Source: JAJTFW01 sp046049215 | GTDB taxonomy: Bacteria > Bacteroidota > Bacteroidia > AKYH767-A > OLB10 | Length of the DNA stretch: 13,518 nucleotides | Assembly (NCBI GenBank): GCA_046049215.1 | Contig: JBJOER010000276.1 | Coordinates: 1-13,518, forward strand | Reading direction: 5' to 3' | Shown here: piece by piece, positions 6,495-13,518 of the stretch | Layout: each line of letters opens with the position of its first letter | Position numbering within the stretch: the stretch's first letter is position 1 | Position numbers and translations under genes: made by a program | Notes under the pieces: model-generated | Told to the model about the DNA's origin: nothing | The model's database searches: none | Seen by the model: only the letters and a program-made list of their open reading frames with translations

Positions 6495-7880
6495 ATGATT
6501 CGTAATCTTCTACGCGTGTTCTTGACCCTGTTTGCAATTTCCAGCCTTTCCCCCTTTCAATCAACTGCGCAAAACAATGCGCTGGCCTTCGATGGTTTCG
6601 ACGACCAGGTGATCGTATCCGGTGCTTCCTCACTGTTGACCGGTGGTACGGGCATCTCCCTCACTTGCTGGGTATATCCAACCAACGCTTCTCCCTCCTT
6701 CCCGAATTTCGACGGCATTGCCGGTTTTCGCAACAATACCGATGCGGACTTCTATATCCTACAATTGACTGCTACTTCGGTCGAGGCCCGCTTCCGCAAC
6801 GATCAGGGGCTCAATTTCGACATTGTGGCACCCGTGTTGACCGTGAACACATGGAATCACCTTGCATTCACCTACGATGGAAGTCAGCTGCGTATCTACA
6901 AGAACGGTATGGCAATCGACTCAACTCCCGCTTCAGGGACCATGAGTGCCATCGCCCAGGATTTCCGCATCGGCAACCTCGATTTCCAGGGAACTTCCTT
7001 CTGGCTATCGGGACGTATGGACGAAATCAGCGTTTGGGATCGTGCATTGCAGCCTGCGGAATTGTCTTGTATCGGCAGCAACGGCATCGATGTGGCCACC
7101 GCAACCGGCCTAAAGTTGTATTATCGTTGCGATCAGGGAACAGCTGGAGGAGCAAATGCAGGCATCACCACACTGACGGATGCCACAGGAAACAGCAACG
7201 GCTCCCTGAACGGATTTGCGATGAATGGATCCACCTCGAACTTTGTGGGTGGGGCACAGGCCATCACCAGTGTCACCCAATTCATCTGCCCCGACAGCCT
7301 ATTGCTTTTCAACGGACAGTTGGTTACGGCTCCCGGTATTTATTATGATACCCTGGTCACCGCCGCCGGCTGCGATTCGATCATACAACTCAACCTCTTT
7401 TCACTGACGGTCAATACAGCTGTCACCCAAACCGGCTCTACACTTACCGCCAACCACATCGGAACATTTTACCAGTGGCTGGACTGCAACAACAACTTTG
7501 CGCCTATTCTCGGAGCCACCAACCGCATCTTCAATCCCACGGCCAATGGAAGTTACGCCGTTATCGTTTTACAAGGATCCTGTACAGATACCTCCACCTG
7601 CTATACCGTCAACAGTGTCGGGCTTTCCGAAAGCATACCGGGGGCAAGCATCTATATTCAGCCCACCCTTACCGACGGCCCTGTACGCATTCGGATCGAT
7701 GGCGAAGAAGCCTCTTATAATTTGATGATCAGCGACTTAAGCGGCCGAATGATCCAACAGCTCATCTTGACCAACAACCAGGAGCACACCCTCGACCTGA
7801 TAGCACTGCCTTCCGGCACCTATTTTCTGGAAGTCAGGGGTGAACGGGGACGCAGCGTGCAGCGCATCCTGCGCCGCTGA
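6495..7880 (+). CDS. T9SS-secreted LamG-domain protein, 461 aa
   Basis: Residues 1-26 form a signal peptide (MIRNLLRVFLTLFAISS, cleavage after STAQ). Residues ~28-245 are a LamG/concanavalin A-like fold of the LamG_3 type: it opens ALAFDGFDDQVIV, has CWVYP, WNHLAFTYDGSQLRIYKNG and GRMDEISVWDRALQPAEL, and closes with LKLYYRCDQ. Residues ~263-310 carry the CPDSLLLFNGQ...YYDTL...GCDSIIQLNL module often seen in Bacteroidota secreted proteins. An Ig-like stretch (QWLDCNNN... to CTDTSTCYTV) follows. The last ~75 residues look like a T9SS type A sorting domain (LSGRMIQQLIL, LPSGTYFLEV). LamG folds usually bind carbohydrate or protein, and no catalytic domain is seen. The ATG at 6495 is preferred to an in-frame TTG at 6471, because the TTG overlaps the promoter element and the ATG starts directly at the signal peptide. 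A PNGase F-related cargo gene follows after 102 bp. Confidence 0.9.
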   Translation: MIRNLLRVFLTLFAISSLSPFQSTAQNNALAFDGFDDQVIVSGASSLLTGGTGISLTCWVYPTNASPSFPNFDGIAGFRNNTDADFYILQLTATSVEARFRNDQGLNFDIVAPVLTVNTWNHLAFTYDGSQLRIYKNGMAIDSTPASGTMSAIAQDFRIGNLDFQGTSFWLSGRMDEISVWDRALQPAELSCIGSNGIDVATATGLKLYYRCDQGTAGGANAGITTLTDATGNSNGSLNGFAMNGSTSNFVGGAQAITSVTQFICPDSLLLFNGQLVTAPGIYYDTLVTAAGCDSIIQLNLFSLTVNTAVTQTGSTLTANHIGTFYQWLDCNNNFAPILGATNRIFNPTANGSYAVIVLQGSCTDTSTCYTVNSVGLSESIPGASIYIQPTLTDGPVRIRIDGEEASYNLMISDLSGRMIQQLILTNNQEHTLDLIALPSGTYFLEVRGERGRSVQRILRR

Positions 7881-7910
7881 TTGCTTTTCCTTCCATTCCG
7901 GCTCCGACAG

Positions 7911-7928
7911 CCCTCCCTAACCGGAGGG
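7911..7928 (+). terminator. GC-rich hairpin after the LamG gene
   Basis: A perfect 6-bp stem, CCCTCC (7911-7916) with GGAGGG (7923-7928), closes a 6-nt loop 30 bp past the LamG stop codon. No T-run follows, so factor-independent termination is uncertain. It may instead stabilise the upstream mRNA or reduce read-through to the next gene. Confidence 0.45.
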
Positions 7929-7953
7929 ATCTGCTCGTGTGCCTTGATTTCAT

Positions 7954-7961
7954 TACATTTA
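7954..7961 (+). promoter_or_regulatory. Near-match -7 element (TACATTTA)
   Basis: Seven of eight positions agree with TAnnTTTG once the free positions are allowed. The element lies 21 bp before the ATG of the PNGase F-related gene and after a hairpin, as expected for a separate promoter. No TTG is found at the normal -33 distance, so the call is weak. Confidence 0.3.
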
Positions 7962-7982
7962 CTCAAATCACCATTCTGAGCT

Positions 7983-10900
7983 ATGAACTGCCCTGCCTTC
8001 CGGATATTCCGGACACTTCTGTTGATTGTGACCTGTTCTTTCCTTTCCGCCCAAGCAGCAGCCTCGGGCGACACCACTGTGGTTCGGACCTTCCGTTTTG
8101 ATAGCAACGACCGCAGCGGGGTGTATCAGTTTCCCAACGATACGACCAAGACCTATGAGAAGATCATCATGCTATACAGCATGCGCTGCAAGAACGGGCT
8201 CATCTCCACCTCCACCCAGCGCGACCTGGGTTGCGGGGAATGGGACTACAACTGCTACACCTATTTGGTCGATTCTTCTCTGACAGATTCCATGCTTCGC
8301 AAATCGCCCAGCTACGTCATCAGTAACTGGACAGATACCGTTTTTTCATTCACTTCCACACCTCAGTGGAATTATATCCGCTCAGAGCAGCAACAGGTGA
8401 ATTACACCTCAACCTTATCGGAGATATCTGCAGCACCATTCGGTAGCAGTCTGTCTCCCTTGAATAATCCGGCAGGAAACGGAAGTCCCCTGGGACGAAT
8501 CCAGTACCTGTGGACAGCTGCGGAATTAACCGCCGCCGGGTTCACCGCAGGAGATATCACCGGCATCGGACTTGATCTTTCCAGCGCCGGTCCCGCTCTT
8601 GAAAACCTGCGCATCCGTATCGGACACACCACCCAAAACAACCTGAGCTCCAACACGCCGGTATTGAGCGGATTGAGCCAGGTTTATTATCTCAGCACGG
8701 CATTGCCCTCAACCGGCCTTCAACGATTCAACTTCCATACACCATTCAACTGGGATGGGATCTCCAACGTGGTGATCGAATACAGTTACTCTAACGGGGT
8801 CAACGTACCCTCTGCACTTGTCAACGGCGAGCCTACGACCGGAATCATGGGAATCGCTTCAACAGCACCCGACAATTTCGTAGAGGCGAACGGAGGACAG
8901 GCTGTGATCGATGTCCCTGCGGGAGTCGGTTCTGCTATCAGTAACCAAATCACAATCGCATTCTGGTGCTTCGGCAATCCATCGGCGTTACCTGCCAATA
9001 CCAGCATTTTTGAAGCATTCGATGCACAGGGACGTCGCCAACTGAACCTGCACCTGCCCTGGAGCAATGGAAGTATCTATTGGGATTGCGGTAACGACGG
9101 CACCGGTTACGACCGGATCAACAAGGCCGCCGTCACCAGCGAAATCGAGGGCCAGTGGAATTTCTGGACCGTGACCAAAGATGCCACCACCGGATCGATG
9201 AAGATCTACCTGAACGGCAACCTGTGGCATTCAGGCACCGGATTCACCCGCCCGATCACCATAGATCGGATGAAAATCGCCCGCTCCATGAGTGGAGGAT
9301 TCGTGTATTACGGAGGTATAGACGAGTTCTCGATGTGGAACACCGAGCTCAGCCCGTCCGAGATCACCGGCATCATGTACAATGCCGTTGACCAGTCGCA
9401 TCCTTCGTATGCCAACCTTCAGTTGTATTACAGAATGGATGAGACCGCCGGGAACGTGATTACGGATTCATCCCCAAACGGATTCAACGCAACGATGTTC
9501 AATCTCAGCAGGCAGGTTCGCCGGGGGAAAGACCTCTTCCGCAACTTTGGAGAGCTTGTAGAACGTCCGGCCACCACCTTCTACAACGGTACCTATACCA
9601 CCACAGTCAATACCAGCACGGTTTATGATTCTACAGCCATCACACCCAACTCGGTGATTTCTTATTTTGTCGATGGTGCCAACAACCTGCAGGTTGTGGA
9701 TACTTCGCTGTTTTGGGCGGCAGGTGTCTATTCCTACATTTTTGATGAGAACGGTATTCGGGTCGATTCAACACTCATCCAACCCGACAGTACGTTACAA
9801 ATCACAACGTTGACCCACTACGAAAAACGTCCGGCCAAGGTCGAGCTGATCAATTTCATCACCCCGTACGGTATCGGGTTGAACCTTGATGGACTCAACG
9901 GCAAGACCTGGGCATTCGATGTGACCGACTATGCGCCGATACTCAAAGGCCCGAAGTACATGGCCATGGAGGCCGGAAAATACCAGGAGGATAACGACAT
10001 CACTTTCGTTTTCTACGAGGGAACACCTGCGCGCGAGGTGAAGTCACTCCAATCCATCTGGCCCAACGGAAGCTGGCTGGAAGTGAACTATTCTCAGATT
10101 GTCAACAACACCTATTTCGAGCCCCGTACGTTGACCATGGACCCCAATGCCCAGATGTTCAAGATCCGCTCAGCCATCAGCGGGCACGGACAAGAGGGCG
10201 AGTTCATTCCCCGAAACCACACTCTCCGCATCAATAACACGGTGAACCTGACAAGGTCGGTATGGACCGAGTGCGCTGAGAACCCCATTTATCCGCAAGG
10301 CGGTACCTGGGTGTACGATCGCGCAGGATGGTGTCCCGGAGCCGCTGTAGATGTCAAAGAATACGACCTCACCAATTACGTCACCCCCGGCCAGAACGTC
10401 ACGTTAGACTACACCTTGCCGGCGGCGTCCAATACCGGCGACTCACGCTATCGTGTGAATCACCAGCTGGTGACTTACGGAGCACCGAATTTCACACTCG
10501 ATGCGGCGGTGGATTATATCAAGGCGCCCACCAACCGTGTTGAATACGGCAGAGAGAACCCCTCCTGCAACAAGCCGATCGTATCCATACGCAATACCGG
10601 TTCAACACAGCTCACCTCCCTAACCTTGACTTATGGCCGTTTGAACGGAACCATGTCCACTTACCAGTGGAGTGGCATTCTTGATTTCCTCGGCACCGAG
10701 GAGGTTGAATTGCCTCAGCCCGATTATTTGAGTTCCAACAGCGACAAGTTCATTGTGATCGTAAGCGATCCCAATGGCGGTACAGACCAATACGGACTGA
10801 ACGATACTTTGATCAATACCTTCAATTACACCAGTATCTACGCCAGCGATCTGATCGTGGAAGTGAAGACCAACAACTACGGATCGCATACCAGTTACAC

Positions 10901-11450
10901 CCTTACCGACAGTCAGGGCAATCCCGTTCTAACCCGCTCGGGCCTTGCTGCCAACACTGTCTACCGCGATACCCTCAATCTCCCCACCGATTGCTACACC
11001 TTCTACCTCACCGATGCCGGAGACGACGGATTGAGCTGGTGGGCGAATACCAACCAGGGTACAGGATATTGCCGTTTGCGCAAAGCGTCTAACGGTGCCA
11101 TCCTCCGAACCTTCAATCCCGATTTCGGAGACAACATCTACCAGCAGTTCACCGTCAACTACGCCTTGCCGGTTGTGGAAGTCCAGCCCGGAGATGCAGG
11201 TCCGCTGAGTGTATTCCCGAATCCGGCCAGCGACCTTGTTCAGGCCGTCTTCACCCTCAACTACGGCACCAGGGCCACACTCCTGCTTACTAACGCTATC
11301 GGACAAGTGCTGCAAAGCCAGGAGGTGTACAGCACCAACAGTGAGCAACGAATAGCACTGGATGTATCCGGATTGGAAAACGGTTTGTACCATGTTGTTT
11401 TACAATCCGGCAAGGAGAAATCGGTTCAAAAACTCAGTATCATCCGCTGA
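7983..11450 (+). CDS. T9SS-secreted PNGase F-related protein with internal LamG-like region, 1155 aa
   Basis: Residues 1-27 form a signal peptide. Residues ~30-120 contain YEKIIMLYSMRC and GCGEWDYNC (83-91), typical of Bacteroidota proteins annotated as peptide-N-glycosidase F-related. Residues ~297-509 look like a LamG fold (ITIAFWCFG, WNFWTVTKD, GGIDEFSMWNTELSPSEI, LQLYYRMDETAG). Residues ~610-860 match the PNGase F-like core: a KTWAFDVTDYAPIL segment, ISGHGQ (His735), and C764 followed by NPIYPQGGTWVYDRAGWCPG (767-786, with C784 a likely disulfide partner). Residues ~950-1060 form a further beta module with YTFYLTDAGDDG. From ~1072 a T9SS sorting domain follows (SVFPNPASD, LENGLYHVVL). PNGase F cleaves N-glycans from Asn, turning it into Asp. 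That this protein does so is inferred, since catalytic acids cannot be aligned by eye. It would act outside the cell, perhaps on host or environmental glycoproteins. Confidence 0.9.
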   Translation: MNCPAFRIFRTLLLIVTCSFLSAQAAASGDTTVVRTFRFDSNDRSGVYQFPNDTTKTYEKIIMLYSMRCKNGLISTSTQRDLGCGEWDYNCYTYLVDSSLTDSMLRKSPSYVISNWTDTVFSFTSTPQWNYIRSEQQQVNYTSTLSEISAAPFGSSLSPLNNPAGNGSPLGRIQYLWTAAELTAAGFTAGDITGIGLDLSSAGPALENLRIRIGHTTQNNLSSNTPVLSGLSQVYYLSTALPSTGLQRFNFHTPFNWDGISNVVIEYSYSNGVNVPSALVNGEPTTGIMGIASTAPDNFVEANGGQAVIDVPAGVGSAISNQITIAFWCFGNPSALPANTSIFEAFDAQGRRQLNLHLPWSNGSIYWDCGNDGTGYDRINKAAVTSEIEGQWNFWTVTKDATTGSMKIYLNGNLWHSGTGFTRPITIDRMKIARSMSGGFVYYGGIDEFSMWNTELSPSEITGIMYNAVDQSHPSYANLQLYYRMDETAGNVITDSSPNGFNATMFNLSRQVRRGKDLFRNFGELVERPATTFYNGTYTTTVNTSTVYDSTAITPNSVISYFVDGANNLQVVDTSLFWAAGVYSYIFDENGIRVDSTLIQPDSTLQITTLTHYEKRPAKVELINFITPYGIGLNLDGLNGKTWAFDVTDYAPILKGPKYMAMEAGKYQEDNDITFVFYEGTPAREVKSLQSIWPNGSWLEVNYSQIVNNTYFEPRTLTMDPNAQMFKIRSAISGHGQEGEFIPRNHTLRINNTVNLTRSVWTECAENPIYPQGGTWVYDRAGWCPGAAVDVKEYDLTNYVTPGQNVTLDYTLPAASNTGDSRYRVNHQLVTYGAPNFTLDAAVDYIKAPTNRVEYGRENPSCNKPIVSIRNTGSTQLTSLTLTYGRLNGTMSTYQWSGILDFLGTEEVELPQPDYLSSNSDKFIVIVSDPNGGTDQYGLNDTLINTFNYTSIYASDLIVEVKTNNYGSHTSYTLTDSQGNPVLTRSGLAANTVYRDTLNLPTDCYTFYLTDAGDDGLSWWANTNQGTGYCRLRKASNGAILRTFNPDFGDNIYQQFTVNYALPVVEVQPGDAGPLSVFPNPASDLVQAVFTLNYGTRATLLLTNAIGQVLQSQEVYSTNSEQRIALDVSGLENGLYHVVLQSGKEKSVQKLSIIR

Positions 11451-11538
11451 TATTCAGATTCTATAACGAGTACCGATTCGAATCAAATCAAATACCCCCT
11501 CCGTTCAAACGTCTGAACAGAACCCAACAACCCCTACC

Positions 11539-12645
11539 TTGAATAAAGTCAAAGGACAAATCAAATTCACCGGAAAAGACCAACAGGAGTTTTTCGAAGT
11601 GTTAAGATCACGTGTCGATGAGTATTTCAAATCGAACGGAATCAGTCGTCATGCCAACCTGAAGATGGTGACCAAGAGTATTGTTTTTCTGGGCATGTAT
11701 CTCGTGCCTTATTTCATCATGCTTTTCATGCAGGTGCCAATGGGTGTTCAAATCACATTCTGGCTATTGATGGGCATATCGCTTGCGGGAATCGGGATGA
11801 GCGTGATGCATGATGCCAACCACGGCGCCTACTCCTCCCGCAAATGGGTGAACCGGATGATGGGACACAGCTTGAATCTTGTGGGAGGAAGCGTGTTCAA
11901 CTGGAACAACCAACACAACATTTTACACCATACCTACACCAATATCGCTTCCTTCGACGAGGACATCGACGACAAGCTCATCCTACGCATGTCGCCTCAC
12001 ACCAAGGTGAAAGGCATTCATCGATTCCAAGTGGTATATGCTTTCCTCTTCTACGGCATATTGACATTGTACTGGGCACTTGCCAAGGACTTCATCCAAT
12101 TCAATAAGCATGCGAAGAACGGAGTGAATCCCCAGACCAGGAAGCAGAACCGTGTTACATTGGCCAAGATCATTGTTACCAAGTGCTTTTATTTCGCCTA
12201 CACCCTTGTGATCCCCATCGCTGTTTTCAACGTATCGTGGACCGCCTGGCTTGGTGGTTTTCTGCTAATGCACTTCACTGCGGGCATGATCCTGACCACC
12301 ATCTTCCAGCTTGCGCACACCGTGGAAGGGACCGATCACCCGGTGCCAACGGAGAACGGAACCATTGAAAACAGCTGGGCGGTACACCAATTGCGCACCA
12401 CTGTGAACTTCTCGACGACCAATCCTTTGATCACGTATTACGTAGGCGGATTGAACTTCCAGGTGGAACATCATCTGTTTCCTCGTATATGTCATATCCA
12501 TTACCCTGCCCTGGCTCCTATTGTTGCCGCGACAGCCCGCGAATATGGGATCCCCTACATGGAAAATCCACGTTTCATCGATGCTTTGCGATCGCATATC
12601 CGCACTTTGCAGCGTTTCGGCAAGGCCACGCTTGAACTGGGCTGA
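11539..12645 (+). CDS. Membrane fatty acid (acyl-CoA/acyl-lipid) desaturase, 368 aa
   Basis: This is a di-iron membrane desaturase of the FA_desaturase family, inserting a double bond into fatty acyl chains with O2 and reduced electron carriers. The three His boxes are intact: HDANH at 91-95, HNILHH at 126-131 and QVEHH at 308-312. The Gln-x-x-His-His form of the third box is typical of the linoleoyl-CoA/front-end (delta-5/6) branch. Hydrophobic segments at about 49-90, 155-178 and 212-255 supply the membrane helices. The frame begins with TTG at 11539. The first in-frame ATG lies about 43 codons later and would remove most of the conserved N-terminal part, so TTG is the likely start. No cytochrome b5 domain is fused. 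Substrate and position of the double bond cannot be read from sequence. It follows the PNGase F-related gene by 88 bp but is probably its own unit. Confidence 0.92.
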   Translation: MNKVKGQIKFTGKDQQEFFEVLRSRVDEYFKSNGISRHANLKMVTKSIVFLGMYLVPYFIMLFMQVPMGVQITFWLLMGISLAGIGMSVMHDANHGAYSSRKWVNRMMGHSLNLVGGSVFNWNNQHNILHHTYTNIASFDEDIDDKLILRMSPHTKVKGIHRFQVVYAFLFYGILTLYWALAKDFIQFNKHAKNGVNPQTRKQNRVTLAKIIVTKCFYFAYTLVIPIAVFNVSWTAWLGGFLLMHFTAGMILTTIFQLAHTVEGTDHPVPTENGTIENSWAVHQLRTTVNFSTTNPLITYYVGGLNFQVEHHLFPRICHIHYPALAPIVAATAREYGIPYMENPRFIDALRSHIRTLQRFGKATLELG

Positions 12646-12660
12646 TGACCTGGAGAGCAA

Positions 12661-12680
12661 GCTTTTGTCTCTGACAAAGC
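12661..12680 (+). terminator. Stem-loop after the desaturase gene
   Basis: GCTTTTGTC (12661-12669) pairs with GACAAAGC (12673-12680) around a TCT loop, with one bulged T. The hairpin starts 16 bp past the desaturase stop codon, where a terminator is expected. No T-run follows, although a second small hairpin (ACTTT-ac-AAAGT) comes directly after it. Confidence 0.4.
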
Positions 12681-12723
12681 CACTTTACAAAGTCGTCGCT
12701 GGCATGCCCGGGGAAACATTTTC

Positions 12724-12754
12724 TTGGTTCAGCGCGTAAGAGTCCGTACATTTG
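12724..12754 (+). promoter_or_regulatory. Bacteroidota promoter for the RNA helicase gene
   Basis: A TTG at 12724-12726 (-33 type) lies 20 nt before TACATTTG at 12747-12754, an exact match to the -7 consensus TAnnTTTG. Spacing is within the usual 17-23 nt. Transcription would start near 12760, leaving a leader of about 150 nt before the helicase ATG. This is the best promoter seen in the window. Confidence 0.6.
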
Positions 12755-12843
12755 TACCATCAAAGCGTGATTTCTATCGTTGAGCGGACAATTCCGCCAC
12801 ACGCAACAACCCCCAAGGTCACATAGAAATTACCTGTGGTATC

Positions 12844-12894
12844 GTCTGCAGCGCCATCCGGGCATTCCGCCTGCGGTGTAGTAACGATGCAGAC
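12844..12894 (+). promoter_or_regulatory. Inverted repeat in the helicase mRNA leader
   Basis: GTCTGCA (12844-12850) is perfectly complementary to TGCAGAC (12888-12894) across 37 nt; smaller GC-rich pairings (GCC/GGC and CCGC/GCGG) lie inside. The 3' arm overlaps an in-frame ATG at 12887 and ends 13 nt before the chosen start at 12908. Folding could therefore affect ribosome access. It is not a recognised riboswitch class, and the function is inferred. Confidence 0.3.
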
Positions 12895-12907
12895 CAACGT
12901 AAACAGC

Positions 12908-13518
12908 ATGACATTTGAATCATTGCAGTTGCATCCGTCCATACTGGATGCGCTGAAACAGAAGGGCTACACCGCCCCGACTCCCGTACAGGAGCAAACC
13001 ATTCCTTCGGTCATTCACGGCCGTGATGTGCTTTCACTCGCGCAAACGGGCACCGGCAAGACAGCCGCATTCGCCCTGCCGATCCTTCACCGCCTCGCCA
13101 ATTCGGCATCGGCTCAGGGGATCCGCGTCCTCGTCCTCGCTCCGACCCGCGAACTCGCCATCCAGATTCACGACAACTTCAGCGCCTATGGGAAATCCCT
13201 TCCCTTCAAGCTTGCATTGATCTACGGTGGTGTGGGACAGCAATCGCAGGAGCAGGCCTTGCGCAGGCACCCTTCCATCCTCATCGCTACTCCGGGTCGG
13301 CTTCTTGACCTTTACGACCAGGGCCACGTGCGCCTTAACGGGGTACAGACGTTGGTATTGGACGAGTGCGACCGTATGCTCGATATGGGATTCGCCCGCG
13401 ACCTCAACAAGATCCTTGCACTTCTCCCGAAGGAACGCCAGACCCTGTTGTTCAGCGCCACCATGCCGGATGACATCCGGGCCATGGCTGAAAAGCACAT
13501 GTCCGATCCCGTGAGGAT
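12908..13518 (+). CDS. RhlE-like DEAD-box RNA helicase, N-terminal part (DECD variant)
   Basis: The gene runs off the window; 203 codons of the first RecA-like domain are visible. It is an ATP-dependent RNA helicase that remodels RNA, in ribosome assembly or mRNA turnover. Motifs in order: Q motif (MTFESL at 1-6, PTPVQ at 24-28), motif I AQTGTGKT (45-52), Ia PTRELA (79-84), GG (107-108), Ib TPGR (128-131), motif II DECD (152-155) and III SAT (183-185). Start and motif spacing follow the RhlE branch, whose proteins commonly begin MTFESL, so the ATG at 12908 is preferred. An in-frame ATG at 12887 would add seven residues. Motif II has Cys where the family normally has Ala; the catalytic Asp-Glu pair and final Asp are intact, so ATPase activity is expected. 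Helicase domain 2 and any C-terminal tail lie outside the window. Confidence 0.92.
   Translation, partial: MTFESLQLHPSILDALKQKGYTAPTPVQEQTIPSVIHGRDVLSLAQTGTGKTAAFALPILHRLANSASAQGIRVLVLAPTRELAIQIHDNFSAYGKSLPFKLALIYGGVGQQSQEQALRRHPSILIATPGRLLDLYDQGHVRLNGVQTLVLDECDRMLDMGFARDLNKILALLPKERQTLLFSATMPDDIRAMAEKHMSDPVR

Noticed and set aside
10929..11393. 154-codon minus-strand open frame inside the PNGase F-related gene
   Set aside because: It is antisense to the well-supported T9SS sorting domain and has no domain features of its own.
12760..12942. 60-codon Cys-containing minus-strand frame in the helicase leader
   Set aside because: It overlaps the helicase start and a strong plus-strand promoter leader, has no signal peptide or family match, and is not needed to explain the region.
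13034..13498. 154-codon minus-strand open frame at the right edge
   Set aside because: It is antisense to the helicase motifs Q to III, which are unmistakable on the plus strand.

Overview
The window looks like chromosomal DNA of a Bacteroidota bacterium (Flavobacteriia/Chitinophagia-like). The main reason is three large secreted proteins that each have a signal peptide, a modular body (PKD, LamG, PNGase F-like domains) and a C-terminal domain resembling a type A type IX secretion (T9SS) sorting signal. Perfect matches to the Bacteroidota -7 promoter element TAnnTTTG, start codons without clear Shine-Dalgarno sequences and an RpoE-like ECF sigma factor agree with this. All confident genes are on the + strand.

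Layout. Bases 1-323 hold the 3' end of an outer-membrane beta-barrel-like protein. Bases 324-740 have no confident gene, but a possible 79-aa single-TM protein lies on the - strand. A DUF1761-type four-helix membrane protein follows (741-1223). A 373-bp gap contains only a doubtful 53-aa minus-strand ORF. Next is a 905-aa protein with eight PKD repeats and a T9SS sorting domain (1597-4314), then an ECF sigma factor (4387-4965) overlapping by 4 bp a protein with one N-terminal membrane helix and a C-terminal beta-barrel-like region (4962-6440). Two more T9SS cargo proteins follow: a LamG protein (6495-7880) and a 1155-aa PNGase F-related protein with an internal LamG-like region (7983-11450). 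The window closes with a membrane fatty-acid desaturase read from a TTG codon (11539-12645) and the first 203 codons of an RhlE-like RNA helicase (12908 to the edge). The helicase carries DECD in place of DEAD and sits behind a good promoter and a leader of about 150 nt.

How the parts may work together. The sigma factor and its overlapping membrane partner look like a regulatory pair, with T9SS-exported surface or secreted proteins on both sides. A link between the pair and the cargo is inference from position only. The LamG and PNGase F-like proteins suggest binding and trimming of extracellular glycans or glycoproteins. The desaturase and the RNA helicase both belong to families often tied to growth in the cold, so that end may serve temperature adaptation. 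No RNA genes, CRISPR arrays or intact mobile elements were found.
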